Shown: piece after piece, positions 55,141-62,931 of the stretch
Numbering within the stretch: position 1 is the stretch's first letter
Layout of the letters: each line of letters opens with the position of its first letter
Assembly: GCA_032334235.1 (NCBI GenBank)
Contig: JAVSGI010000005.1
Coordinates: 2,418,001 to 2,482,000, forward strand
Direction: 5' to 3'
From: Paracoccaceae bacterium Fryx2
Lineage (GTDB): Bacteria; Pseudomonadota; Alphaproteobacteria; Rhodobacterales; Rhodobacteraceae
DNA length: 64,000 bases
Notes under the pieces: generated by a model
Databases searched by the model: none
Told to the model about the DNA's origin: nothing
Seen by the model: only the letters and a program-made list of their open reading frames with translations
Made by a program: the position numbers and the translations under genes

Positions 55141-55983
55141 ATGACACAAAGGATCGTCACGGTCGGCGACATTCCCGTGGGGGGGCTGAACCCCTTCATG
55201 CTGATCACCGGCCCCTGCCAGCTGGAAAGCCTGGATCACGCCCGGATGATGGCCGGCCGCATCGCTGAAGCCTGTGCCCCGACCGGCACGCGCTTCGTGT
55301 TCAAGGCAAGCTATGACAAGGCCAACCGTTCCTCGATTGGCACCGAGCGGGGGCTGGGCATCGAGAAGGGGCTGGAGATTCTGGGCCGCATCCGCGAGGA
55401 ATTCGGCTGCCCGGTGCTGACCGACGTGCACGAGGCCAACCAGTGCGCCACCGCCGCCACGGTCTGCGACGTGCTGCAGATACCGGCGTTCCTGTGCCGC
55501 CAGACCGACCTTCTGCTGGCGGCGGGCGAAACCGGGCGGGTGATCAACGTCAAGAAGGGCCAGTTCCTGGCACCGTGGGACATGGGCAACGTGGCCGCCA
55601 AGATCGCCAGCACCGGCAACCAGAACATCCTGCTGTGCGAACGCGGCACCTCGTTCGGCTACAACACGCTGGTCACCGATTTCCGCGGGCTGCCGACCAT
55701 GGCCGCCACCGGCTACCCCGTGGTGTTCGACGCCACCCACTCGGTGCAGCAGCCCGGCGGGCTGGGCGGATCGTCGGGCGGGCAGCGCGAGTTCGCGCCG
55801 GTGCTGGCGCGGGCGGCCTGTGCGGTCGGCATCTCGGCCCTGTTCATCGAGACGCATCAGGACCCGGATCACGCCCCATCGGACGGGCCGAACATGATTC
55901 CCATCGACCAGATGGCCGGGCTGATCGCCACGCTGCGCGCCTTTGACGGGCTGGCGAAGGCCACCGGTGTCATGGGGGCGTGA
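55141..55983 (+). CDS. kdsA: 3-deoxy-8-phosphooctulonate synthase
   Basis: Condenses arabinose-5-phosphate with phosphoenolpyruvate to Kdo-8-phosphate. 280 residues, full length. Conserved features: [74 protein letters not shown], and [23 protein letters not shown] 55141. Confidence 0.97.
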   Translation: MTQRIVTVGDIPVGGLNPFMLITGPCQLESLDHARMMAGRIAEACAPTGTRFVFKASYDKANRSSIGTERGLGIEKGLEILGRIREEFGCPVLTDVHEANQCATAATVCDVLQIPAFLCRQTDLLLAAGETGRVINVKKGQFLAPWDMGNVAAKIASTGNQNILLCERGTSFGYNTLVTDFRGLPTMAATGYPVVFDATHSVQQPGGLGGSSGGQREFAPVLARAACAVGISALFIETHQDPDHAPSDGPNMIPIDQMAGLIATLRAFDGLAKATGVMGA

Positions 55984-56131
55984 TGGGCACGGGTCTGCAA
56001 GGCTGCGGCAAACAGTCCTCTGACACTGTGCCGCGCATGATCATTGCCAGACGCGGGCAAGATTGCGATGATGCCGGAAACAGACGGTAACGCCGGTCGC
56101 GGATCGGCAACCGGAAGGACCGGAGGCTGCC

Positions 56132-57202
56132 ATGGCGCTTGTGTCGTTGCTGCGGAATCTGACCTTGCGGGTGCTGGTGCTCGGCATTCTGGGTCTTGCC
56201 CTGCCGATGGCCGCCACCGCCCAGTCTAACCCGTTCGAGGGCGGCTGGACGCTGCAACCCGAGGCGTCGTCGCTGCGTTTCCAGTCGGTCAAGAACTTGA
56301 CCAAGATCGAATCCAGCGGCTTCGTCACCTTCACCGGCGCCATCGAGCCTTCGGGGGCGGCCAGGATCACCGTGCTGCTCGACTCGGTCGATACCAAGAT
56401 CGACCTGCGCAACGTGCGGATGCGGTTCCTGCTGTTCGAGACCTTCCAGTTCCCCGAAGCGATGATCGAAACCACCATCGACCCGGCCTGGGTGACAGAT
56501 CTGGAAACCGTGCGGCGCAAGACCGTGCTGTTGCCCTACACGCTGAGCCTGCATGGCGTGACCAAGGCGTTCGAGGCCGAAGTGACCCTGACGCTGATCG
56601 ACGCCAATCTGGTGGCGGTATCCACAGCCGCGCCGATTCCGGTGGCGACATCGGATTTCGCGCTCGACGATGGCGTGCGCAAGCTGGAGGAGGCGGCGAC
56701 GGTGGCCATCGTGCCGTCGGCCACCGTCAGCTTCGATTTCATCTTCGCACGCAACGGCACGGCGGCGGCGACCCCTGCTCCTGTCCTCGAACAGCCCGCC
56801 GCCGTGGCGCTGGAAGCGGCGGGCGATTTCGACCCCGAAGCCTGCAAGGGCCGGTTCGAAGTCCTGTCACGCTCGGGCAACATCTACTTCCGCGCAGGCT
56901 CTGCCCGGCTCGACCCCCAAAGCGCGCCGCTTCTGGACAGTCTGGCCGACATCATCGCGCGCTGTCCCGGCATGACCATCGAAGTGTCGGGCCACACCGA
57001 TGCCGACGGCAGCGAGGCCACCAACCAGCGCCTGTCGCAGCAGCGCGCGGAATCGGTTGCGGCCTATCTGGCGTCGAAAGGCATCGAGCCAGGACACATG
57101 GTCTCGGTCGGGTATGGCGAGGCACGCCCGGTTGCGGGCAATGACACGGCGGAAAACAAGGCGCGCAACCGCCGGATCGAATTTGCGGTGGTCAATGGAT
57201 GA
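56132..57202 (+). CDS. Exported YceI-like/OmpA C-terminal hybrid protein
   Basis: 356 residues. Signal peptide about 1-30 (LRVLVLGILGLALPMAATAQ), then a YceI-type lipocalin-like domain about 35-215 (WTLQPEASSLRFQSVKN..., DTKIDLRNVRMRFLLFETFQFPEAMIETTI, LSLHGVTKAFEAEVTLTL), a short linker, and an OmpA-like peptidoglycan-binding domain (about 245-356: IYFRAGSARLDPQSAPLLDSLADI, EVSGHTDADGSEATNQRLSQQRAESVAAYL, NRRIEF). So a lipid-binding fold is tethered to the cell wall. GGAGG lies 6 bases before ATG 56132. The next gene, a caspase homologue, overlaps or abuts its stop. Confidence 0.87.
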   Translation: MALVSLLRNLTLRVLVLGILGLALPMAATAQSNPFEGGWTLQPEASSLRFQSVKNLTKIESSGFVTFTGAIEPSGAARITVLLDSVDTKIDLRNVRMRFLLFETFQFPEAMIETTIDPAWVTDLETVRRKTVLLPYTLSLHGVTKAFEAEVTLTLIDANLVAVSTAAPIPVATSDFALDDGVRKLEEAATVAIVPSATVSFDFIFARNGTAAATPAPVLEQPAAVALEAAGDFDPEACKGRFEVLSRSGNIYFRAGSARLDPQSAPLLDSLADIIARCPGMTIEVSGHTDADGSEATNQRLSQQRAESVAAYLASKGIEPGHMVSVGYGEARPVAGNDTAENKARNRRIEFAVVNG

Positions 57203-57209
57203 TGTGAAG

Positions 57210-58049
57210 ATGACGATGCGTGCGGCATTGCTTGTCCTGCTGGCCTGGGCCGCCCCTGCACTGGCAGAGCCGCGCTTCGCACTGGTGATCGGCAATGGCG
57301 CCTATCAGGCGGTGGCACCGCTCGACAATGCCGTGGCCGATGCGCAACTGATGGCCGGCACGCTGGAACGCAAGGGATTCACCGTCACCCTGCTGATCGA
57401 CACCGGACAGGCAGACCTGAAACGCGGCATCGGTCAGTTCGGCCGCCAGCTGCGCGAGGCGGGGGCGGATGCGACCGGACTGTTCTACTATGCCGGGCAT
57501 GGCGTGCAGTCGTTCGGGGCGAACTACCTGCTGCCGGTCGATGCCAGCCTGACCGATGCCGCCGACCTGGGGCTGGTGGGCGTGCCCGCCGATGCGATCC
57601 TGCGGCAGATGTATTCGGCCCGCAACAAGACCAACATCGTGATCCTGGATGCCTGCCGCAACAACCCCTTCGCCGCGATCCCCGATCTGGGCGACAACGG
57701 GCTGGCGGAAATGAAGGCGCCGACCGGCACATACCTCGCCTATTCCACCGCGCCCGGCGCCGTGGCGCTGGACGGGGCCGACGGCAACAGCCCCTTCACC
57801 CGGGCACTGGCCGCCGAGATCGACAGCCCCGGCGCCCCGATCGAACAGGTGTTCAAGCAGACCCGCGTCGCCGTGCTGGCCGCCACCAACGGGTTGCAGA
57901 CGCCGTGGGACACCTCGTCGCTGACAGCGTCGTTCAGCTTTACCCCCGCGGTCGTGCTGTCGCCCGAAGAACTGGCCGCGCGGCAGCTCTGGGATTCCGT
58001 GCGCGAAAGCCGCGACCCGGTGCAGATCATGCTGTTCCTGCGCGGCTAG
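57210..58049 (+). CDS. Exported caspase-like (C14) protein
   Basis: 279-residue protein of the metacaspase/caspase fold with a signal peptide (MTMRAALLVLLAWAAPALA). The p20 core starts RFALVIGNGAY; the catalytic pair is H97 in FYYAGHGVQ and C149 in IVILDACRNNPF. It ends shortly after AARQLWDSVRESRDP, where longer caspase proteins continue with further repeats, so this is a trimmed form. ATG 57210 and 57216 are both plausible; ATG 57195 would overlap the YceI-OmpA gene by eight bases. Probably co-transcribed with it. Protease or not, its place is the periplasm. Confidence 0.9.
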   Translation: MTMRAALLVLLAWAAPALAEPRFALVIGNGAYQAVAPLDNAVADAQLMAGTLERKGFTVTLLIDTGQADLKRGIGQFGRQLREAGADATGLFYYAGHGVQSFGANYLLPVDASLTDAADLGLVGVPADAILRQMYSARNKTNIVILDACRNNPFAAIPDLGDNGLAEMKAPTGTYLAYSTAPGAVALDGADGNSPFTRALAAEIDSPGAPIEQVFKQTRVAVLAATNGLQTPWDTSSLTASFSFTPAVVLSPEELAARQLWDSVRESRDPVQIMLFLRG

Positions 58050-58055
58050 CCGGGG

Positions 58056-59256
58056 CTATTCCGCGACGGTCGAGATGAAGAAATACACCCATTCGCCCTT
58101 GAAGTCCGGCGTGGCGGCGCGCTGACGGGCCACCTCGGCGCGCAGGGCCGCAAGGTAGGGCTCGGCCGGTTCGACCATCGGGCGCGGGGTGTCGAACAGC
58201 GGGGCAGAGGTGGCGAAGGCCACGGCGATTTCCTGCCCGAAGGGCGGCGCGATCGTCAGGTTCAGCGCGGGCACGCCGGGGCTTTCCTTTCCGACGGTCA
58301 GCACCGCCTGCGGCGGCACCAGACGCTGCGGCACGACCTCGTTCGGTTGCAGGTGGATCACGTTGCCTGCCGCATCGAAGTACAGGGGCGGGGCTGGGTG
58401 GCAGGGTCCGGGCGTCGGGGCGTTGCGTCGGCACGCTGTCGGCGGCGGAAGCCGATGGTGGCAGCGGGTCGGCGGGCAGGTCTGCCGGGGGCAGGTTCGT
58501 GGCGGCGGCGGGCATCGGGGCGGCCGTGGCGGATGGCGGCGCACCTGCCACCAGCCGCGCGGGCATGGGGGGCGGAACCGCAAGGGCTACGCCCGCAGGC
58601 AGTTCGTCGGCAGTGATGGCAGGCGGCGGAGGTTCGGCCACAACCCGTTGTGGCGCCGGGGGCGATGCGCTCAGGGGGGCCGCGGCGGGAGCTTCGGCCC
58701 TCAGCGGTTTCGGCTGCGGCAATACCGCGGCGAGGGTCGCGGCCGGGGGTGGCACCGCGTCAACCGCCGGGGGTTCGGGTGCGGGCATCTGCGCCGCAGC
58801 GGGCAGAGGCAGGGGGGCGGCAGGCGCCGCGGGCGAGGCGAGCGCGGGCAACGGCGGGGTGCGGGGGGCCGTGGCGGGGGTGGCGGGCGGTGGACCCAGC
58901 GGGGCGGCGGCAGCGGCCCGCGGCCGCAGCGCCGTGGCCTGCGAGACCGGAATGGCGCCTTCCGCAACCGCAGCGCCTGTGGGCGTTTCGCGGGCGGCGG
59001 GCTCGGACGGGGGCGGCACGGCGGCGGCAATGCTGCCCGGGACCTGCTGGGCCGCGAAATCGAGCCTCGCTTCGGGCATCGGCTGGGGCGGGAAGGGCTG
59101 CGGCTGCACCGCCACCAGCAGCACCGCCACCAGCCCGCCATGAGCGGCCAGCGACATGGCCCCTGCCACCGGCCAGACCGCGCCGCCCCGGTCTCGCCCG
59201 CCCCGGTCTGGCCCGCCCCGGTCCGCGCCATCCTCGGCAGACAGCGCGGCCATCAC
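58056..59256 (-). pseudogene. TonB-shaped protein with C-terminal DUF4384, apparent frameshift
   Basis: Starts MMAALSAEDGADRGG, with a transmembrane helix (GAMSLAAHGGLVAVLLVAV), then a long Pro/Ala-rich stretch of about 250 residues as in TonB/TolA. The last part, in another frame, reads LYFDAAGNVIHLQPNEVVPQ...LTIAPPFGQEIAVAFATSAPLF, which is a DUF4384 domain. The frames meet near 58385-58400 in a CCCC-G-CCCC tract; removing one C gives a continuous protein of 399 residues. Whether this is an assembly error, programmed event or real break is open. Last gene of the ExbB/ExbD operon, overlapping the upstream gene by four bases, so it is presumably their energy-coupled effector. Confidence 0.7.
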
Positions 59257-59657
59257 CCGCCCTCCGGCATGACAACCAGCACGATATCGCGCGCGCCCAG
59301 CGCCTCGATCTCGGCCACCAACGGCAGCAGGTGGCGCAACGGTCCGGCATGATGTGCGTTGATGCGGATCAGCAGGCCAGGGTCTGCCTTCAGCGCATCC
59401 GCGACCCCCGACACCAGAGCGTCGCGGTCCAGCGCCACGCCGTCCAGCGCCAGATCGCCGGCTTGCGAGACGGAAACCGTGGCCCCGCCACCCGGCATCA
59501 CGCTGCCGCGCGACGCCACGGGGGGCAGCACCTCGAACGGCGCGGTCGCGTCCATCCGCCCGATCAGCAGAAAGAACACCAGCAGGAAGAACACCACGTC
59601 GATCAGCGCGATGATGGTTTCGGGGGCCCGGCGCTGCGGGCGGCGGCGCAGTTTCAT
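59253..59657 (-). CDS. ExbD/TolR family protein (1)
   Basis: 134 residues, one N-terminal transmembrane helix with the proton-path aspartate (APETIIALIDVVFFLLVFFLL) and a periplasmic domain ending LVAEIEALGARDIVLVVMPEG. Part of a proton-motive-force motor with the ExbB/TolQ homologue. Overlaps its upstream neighbour and downstream partner by four bases each. Confidence 0.9.
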   Translation of the reverse strand: MKLRRRPQRRAPETIIALIDVVFFLLVFFLLIGRMDATAPFEVLPPVASRGSVMPGGGATVSVSQAGDLALDGVALDRDALVSGVADALKADPGLLIRINAHHAGPLRHLLPLVAEIEALGARDIVLVVMPEGG

Positions 59658-60064
59658 GGGGCCGCCTCCAGCCGCAGCAGGCGCAGGCGCGTCACGCCGG
59701 CGCGGGTCACGGTATCGAGCAGGGTCACCAGCGCCTGCGCGTCGGCCTGACCCGAGGGCAGCACAAGCACCGACGTGTCAGGCGCCTGCGCCATCCGGGC
59801 GGACAGCAGCACCACCAGCGCCCCGGCATCCAGCGGCCGACCCTGCACCCTCGCCACGCCGTCGGGTCCAAGGCGGATCAAAAACGTCCCGCCCGGCATG
59901 CCCGGGGCGGCCGCAGGGGCGGCGGCCCTTTCGGCCACCGGCACCATGCGCAGGTCAAGGAAGGTCGAGGTGACCATGAAGAAGATCAGCATGATCATCA
60001 GCACGTCGATCATCGACACCAGCGAGATCGGGTTGGGCGGGGCTGTCGGGCGGCGCAGCTTCAT
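59654..60064 (-). CDS. ExbD/TolR family protein (2)
   Basis: 136 residues, same architecture as the next gene: NPISLVSMIDVLMIMLIFFMVTSTFLDL with the membrane aspartate and a periplasmic part rich in alanine. A pair of different ExbD proteins per ExbB is known from several TonB-type systems. Starts 18 bases after the ExbB stop. Confidence 0.9.
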   Translation of the reverse strand: MKLRRPTAPPNPISLVSMIDVLMIMLIFFMVTSTFLDLRMVPVAERAAAPAAAPGMPGGTFLIRLGPDGVARVQGRPLDAGALVVLLSARMAQAPDTSVLVLPSGQADAQALVTLLDTVTRAGVTRLRLLRLEAAP

Positions 60065-60082
60065 CGTCCCCCCTCGGGCGCG

Positions 60083-60703
60083 TCAGCGCCGCGCTTCCTC
60101 CAGCGTGAACAGCCGGCCCACGGCGGCCTCGATCAGCAGGGCCGCGCGGTCGGCGCGGTCGGCCAGCAGACCGGCAGCGACGGCGGCGGGAATCGCCACC
60201 AGCAGCCCGGCGGCGGTGGTCAGCAGCGCCTCCCAGATGCCGCCCGCCAGCAGCGAGGCGTTGGCGGCCCCTTCGGCCATCGCCAGTTCCTGAAACGCCT
60301 TGATCATCCCCAGCACGGTGCCCAGCAGGCCCAGCAGCGGGCTGACCATGGCGATCAGGTCCAGCAGTCGCAGATGCCGGTTCATCGCCGCCAGTTCGGC
60401 ATTGCCGCGCCATTCCAGATCGGCATCCAGCCCCGGCCGGCGCTGGCCCGCCAGCAGGCCCTGCATCGCGGCCAGGGCGATACGGTCGGCCGGCGCGCGC
60501 CCGTCCCGAAGCGCGGCGCCGGCCCCGACCCGGTCGCCCTGCGCCCAGAGCGCGTAGGCCCGCTCGCGAAGCTCGGCACCCGAAAGAACGGCCCGCATCT
60601 GCCAGACCTTCGCGGCGATCAACGCCAGCGAGAACACCGACAGCGCGATCAGCAGCCAGATGACCGGACCACCCGCCGCCAGCATTCCGAACGGGCCGGA
60701 CAT
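60083..60703 (-). CDS. ExbB/TolQ (MotA) family proton channel
   Basis: 206 residues with three membrane helices: GGPVIWLLIALSVFSLALIAAKVW at the N-terminus and the conserved pair around VSPLLGLLGTVLGMIKAFQ and GGIWEALLTTAAGLLVAIPAAVAAG. Inner-membrane stator subunit that uses the proton gradient. 3 bases separate its start from the stop of the small secreted protein gene. Confidence 0.92.
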   Translation of the reverse strand: MSGPFGMLAAGGPVIWLLIALSVFSLALIAAKVWQMRAVLSGAELRERAYALWAQGDRVGAGAALRDGRAPADRIALAAMQGLLAGQRRPGLDADLEWRGNAELAAMNRHLRLLDLIAMVSPLLGLLGTVLGMIKAFQELAMAEGAANASLLAGGIWEALLTTAAGLLVAIPAAVAAGLLADRADRAALLIEAAVGRLFTLEEARR

Positions 60704-60706
60704 GGC

Positions 60707-61159
60707 CTACTGCACCAGTGCGGCAGAGGTGCGGCTGACAAGGTTCAGCATGGGAAAACAGTCTGTCTCGGCGGCGTTCTGCGGGCGGCAGGAGCCGATC
60801 TCGTGCAGCAGAACCTCGGAGATCGCGGCGCAGCGCGTATCCGGAATCTCGAACAATTTCAATGTGGTGCGCGCGGCGGGTATCGGGGCTGCGTCGATGG
60901 TCAGCAGCCGGTCGATGACGCCTTCGGTGTTCAGGATGGCCAGCGACATCTCGAACCCCTCGAAGGTCAGGCCGGTCTGGTTGCGAAACAGGAAGAAGGC
61001 GCGGCAACTGCCGCTGTCGCCATCCTCGATCTTGTTCAGTTCGACCGTCAGCGGGCCGGGTTGCGCGAACGACGGCCCCGGCGGCGCGTCCTGTGCGACG
61101 GCGACCCCCAGTGCAAGGCCCCGCGCGCAGGAACAGGACAAGACCGCAACCGCTTTCAT
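60707..61159 (-). CDS. Small secreted protein heading the Exb-type operon
   Basis: 150 residues. Signal-peptide-like MKAVAVLSCSCARGLALGVAVAQD, then a domain with four cysteines (DSGSCRAFFLF, PDTRCAAISEV, IGSCRPQN, ETDCFPML). No known function is recognised; it may be an unnamed family associated with ExbB-ExbD-type motors. First gene of the operon; transcription starts in the 180-base region divergent from tssA. Confidence 0.72.
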   Translation of the reverse strand: MKAVAVLSCSCARGLALGVAVAQDAPPGPSFAQPGPLTVELNKIEDGDSGSCRAFFLFRNQTGLTFEGFEMSLAILNTEGVIDRLLTIDAAPIPAARTTLKLFEIPDTRCAAISEVLLHEIGSCRPQNAAETDCFPMLNLVSRTSAALVQ

Positions 61160-61339
61160 TGATGGCGCCCCTCGGCATTGATAGCCAAAGGAAACGGGAT
61201 CACCGACCCCGGGTCAAGCAATGATTTCGGCGGTGGCGGCGCCGCATAAATCCAATAAATCACCCTCTGGATTTGTGCGGACGATGTGCTACGCTGCGAC
61301 TTAATGTTTCGGTTTTAGCAATTTTTCATCGGGGAAGCC
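61160..61339. promoter_or_regulatory. Divergent promoter region between Exb operon and tssA
   Basis: 180 bases without a gene, AT-richer than the flanks in its right half. A perfect inverted repeat AAATCCA (61248-61254) / TGGATTT (61268-61274) with a 13-base spacer is the only clear structure and might be an operator. No -24/-12 sigma-54 element was seen. GGGGAAG precedes the tssA ATG. Confidence 0.45.
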
Positions 61340-62356
61340 ATGCGTTTGGACGCCTATCTTAGCGATCGGGCTGGGAATGGGCCTAGCGGTGAGAATCTGG
61401 AATACGATCCGGCTTTCACCGCCCTGATCCTTGCGGCTCAGCCGGGCGAGGAACGGCAGGCGGGCAACGAGATCATCGCCGCAGAAGAACCGGATTTCCG
61501 GCAGGTTACCGAAAGGGCGCTGGCAGTCCTCGAACGCAGCCACGACCTGCGCGCTGCCGTGATGCTGGGCTATGCGCAACTGCGGCTGAACGGGCTGGAA
61601 GGCTTGGCGGGGGCAGTCGCCTATGTCCGCCACTGCCTCGAAAACCACTGGGATACCTGCCACCCCCAGCTCGACGCCGAGGACGACAATGATCCGACGA
61701 TGCGAATCAATGCCGTGCTTGGTCTGGCCGAACCGGCCCGGATGCTGCGGGCGCTGCGGCTTGCACCGTTGACGCACAGCGCGTCCTTCGGGCGGTTCTG
61801 CCTGCGCGACATCGCGGTTGCCGATGGCGAACTGGCCGCCCCGGAAGACATGACCACGGTGCCCGATGCCGCCGCGATCCGCGCCGCGTTCAAGGATACC
61901 AGGCCCGATGTGCTGCGCGCCCGGCTGGAGGCGGCCCGCAGCCTGCTGGAGGACAGCACGGCGATCAACGCGGTGTTCGATGCCCGGACGCCGGGCGAAG
62001 GCCCCGACATGGACCCGCTGATCCGCATGGCGAAGAAAGCGGTGGGGCGACTGGCCGAGGCGGTGGGCGAACCGGCAGAGGCCGCGACGGAAGCGTCGGC
62101 AGGCCCCCCCGCGACGGAAAGCGCGGCCGCCGCCGTGCCCGGCAGCATCAGCTCGCGGCGCGACATCGAAGACGCGCTCGACCGCATCATGGCCTATTAC
62201 GCCGCCAACGAACCTTCCAGCCCCCTGCCGATCATTCTGGCGCGCGCGCGCCGACTGGTGGGGGCGGATTTCATGACGATCATGACCGACCTTGCCCCCC
62301 TGGGGATCGAGAACGTCAAGCTAGTGGGCGGTATCGCCGAAGAAGACCAGTATTGA
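61340..62356 (+). CDS. tssA: Type VI secretion system protein TssA
   Basis: 338 residues with the ImpA N-terminal domain (SGENLEYDPAFTALILAAQPGEERQ, LRAAVMLGYAQLRLNGLEGLAGAVAYV, HWDTCHPQLDAEDDNDPTMRINAV) that defines TssA, a baseplate/sheath-assembly organiser. A short C-terminal domain follows an alanine-rich linker, ending RARRLVGADFMTIMTDLAPLGIENVKLV. ATG 61340. First gene of the T6SS operon. Confidence 0.92.
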   Translation: MRLDAYLSDRAGNGPSGENLEYDPAFTALILAAQPGEERQAGNEIIAAEEPDFRQVTERALAVLERSHDLRAAVMLGYAQLRLNGLEGLAGAVAYVRHCLENHWDTCHPQLDAEDDNDPTMRINAVLGLAEPARMLRALRLAPLTHSASFGRFCLRDIAVADGELAAPEDMTTVPDAAAIRAAFKDTRPDVLRARLEAARSLLEDSTAINAVFDARTPGEGPDMDPLIRMAKKAVGRLAEAVGEPAEAATEASAGPPATESAAAAVPGSISSRRDIEDALDRIMAYYAANEPSSPLPIILARARRLVGADFMTIMTDLAPLGIENVKLVGGIAEEDQY

Positions 62357-62418
62357 CCACCCAAACCTGAAGGGGCGGCGCAACGGACCGCCCACGATCC
62401 GAACAACGGGAGATCTTG

Positions 62419-62928
62419 ATGTCTAGTTCGCAGAAGTTCATCGCGCGCAACCGCGCACCGCGTGTCCAGATCGAATATGATGTGGAGCTTTACGGGGCGC
62501 AGAAGAAGGTCCAGCTGCCCTTCGTGATGGGGGTCATGGCCGATCTGGCAGGCAAGTCGGAAGTGCCGCAGCCCGGCATCGCAGACCGGAAGTTCCTGGA
62601 AATCGATGTCGACAACTTCGACAGCCGCATGAAGGCGATGAAACCCCGGGCCGCCTTTCAGGTGCCCAACACACTGACCGGGCAAGGGAACATGTCGGTC
62701 GATCTGACCTTCGAAAGCATGGACGATTTCTCGCCTGCCGCCATCGCGAAACAGGTCGAGCCGCTGAACGCCCTGCTGGAGGCGCGCAACGAACTGTCGA
62801 ACCTGATCACCTACATGGATGGCAAGCCGGGGGCCGAGGAGCTGATTGCCAAGGTTCTGGCCGACCCTGCACTGCTGAAGACGCTGGCGGGCGCACCTGC
62901 ACCCAAATCTGAAACCGGGGGGGAATGA
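62419..62928 (+). CDS. tssB: Type VI secretion sheath protein TssB
   Basis: 169-residue small sheath subunit (VipA/ImpB family): KFIARNRAPRVQIEYDVELYGAQKKVQLPFVMGVMADLAGKS, KFLEIDVDNFDSRMKAMKPR, and PLNALLEARNELSNLITYMDGKPGAEELI. Forms the contractile sheath with TssC. ATG 62419 with GGGAG 9 bases upstream; a TTG three bases earlier is disfavoured. Three bases separate it from tssC. Confidence 0.95.
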   Translation: MSSSQKFIARNRAPRVQIEYDVELYGAQKKVQLPFVMGVMADLAGKSEVPQPGIADRKFLEIDVDNFDSRMKAMKPRAAFQVPNTLTGQGNMSVDLTFESMDDFSPAAIAKQVEPLNALLEARNELSNLITYMDGKPGAEELIAKVLADPALLKTLAGAPAPKSETGGE

Positions 62929-62931
62929 GCG

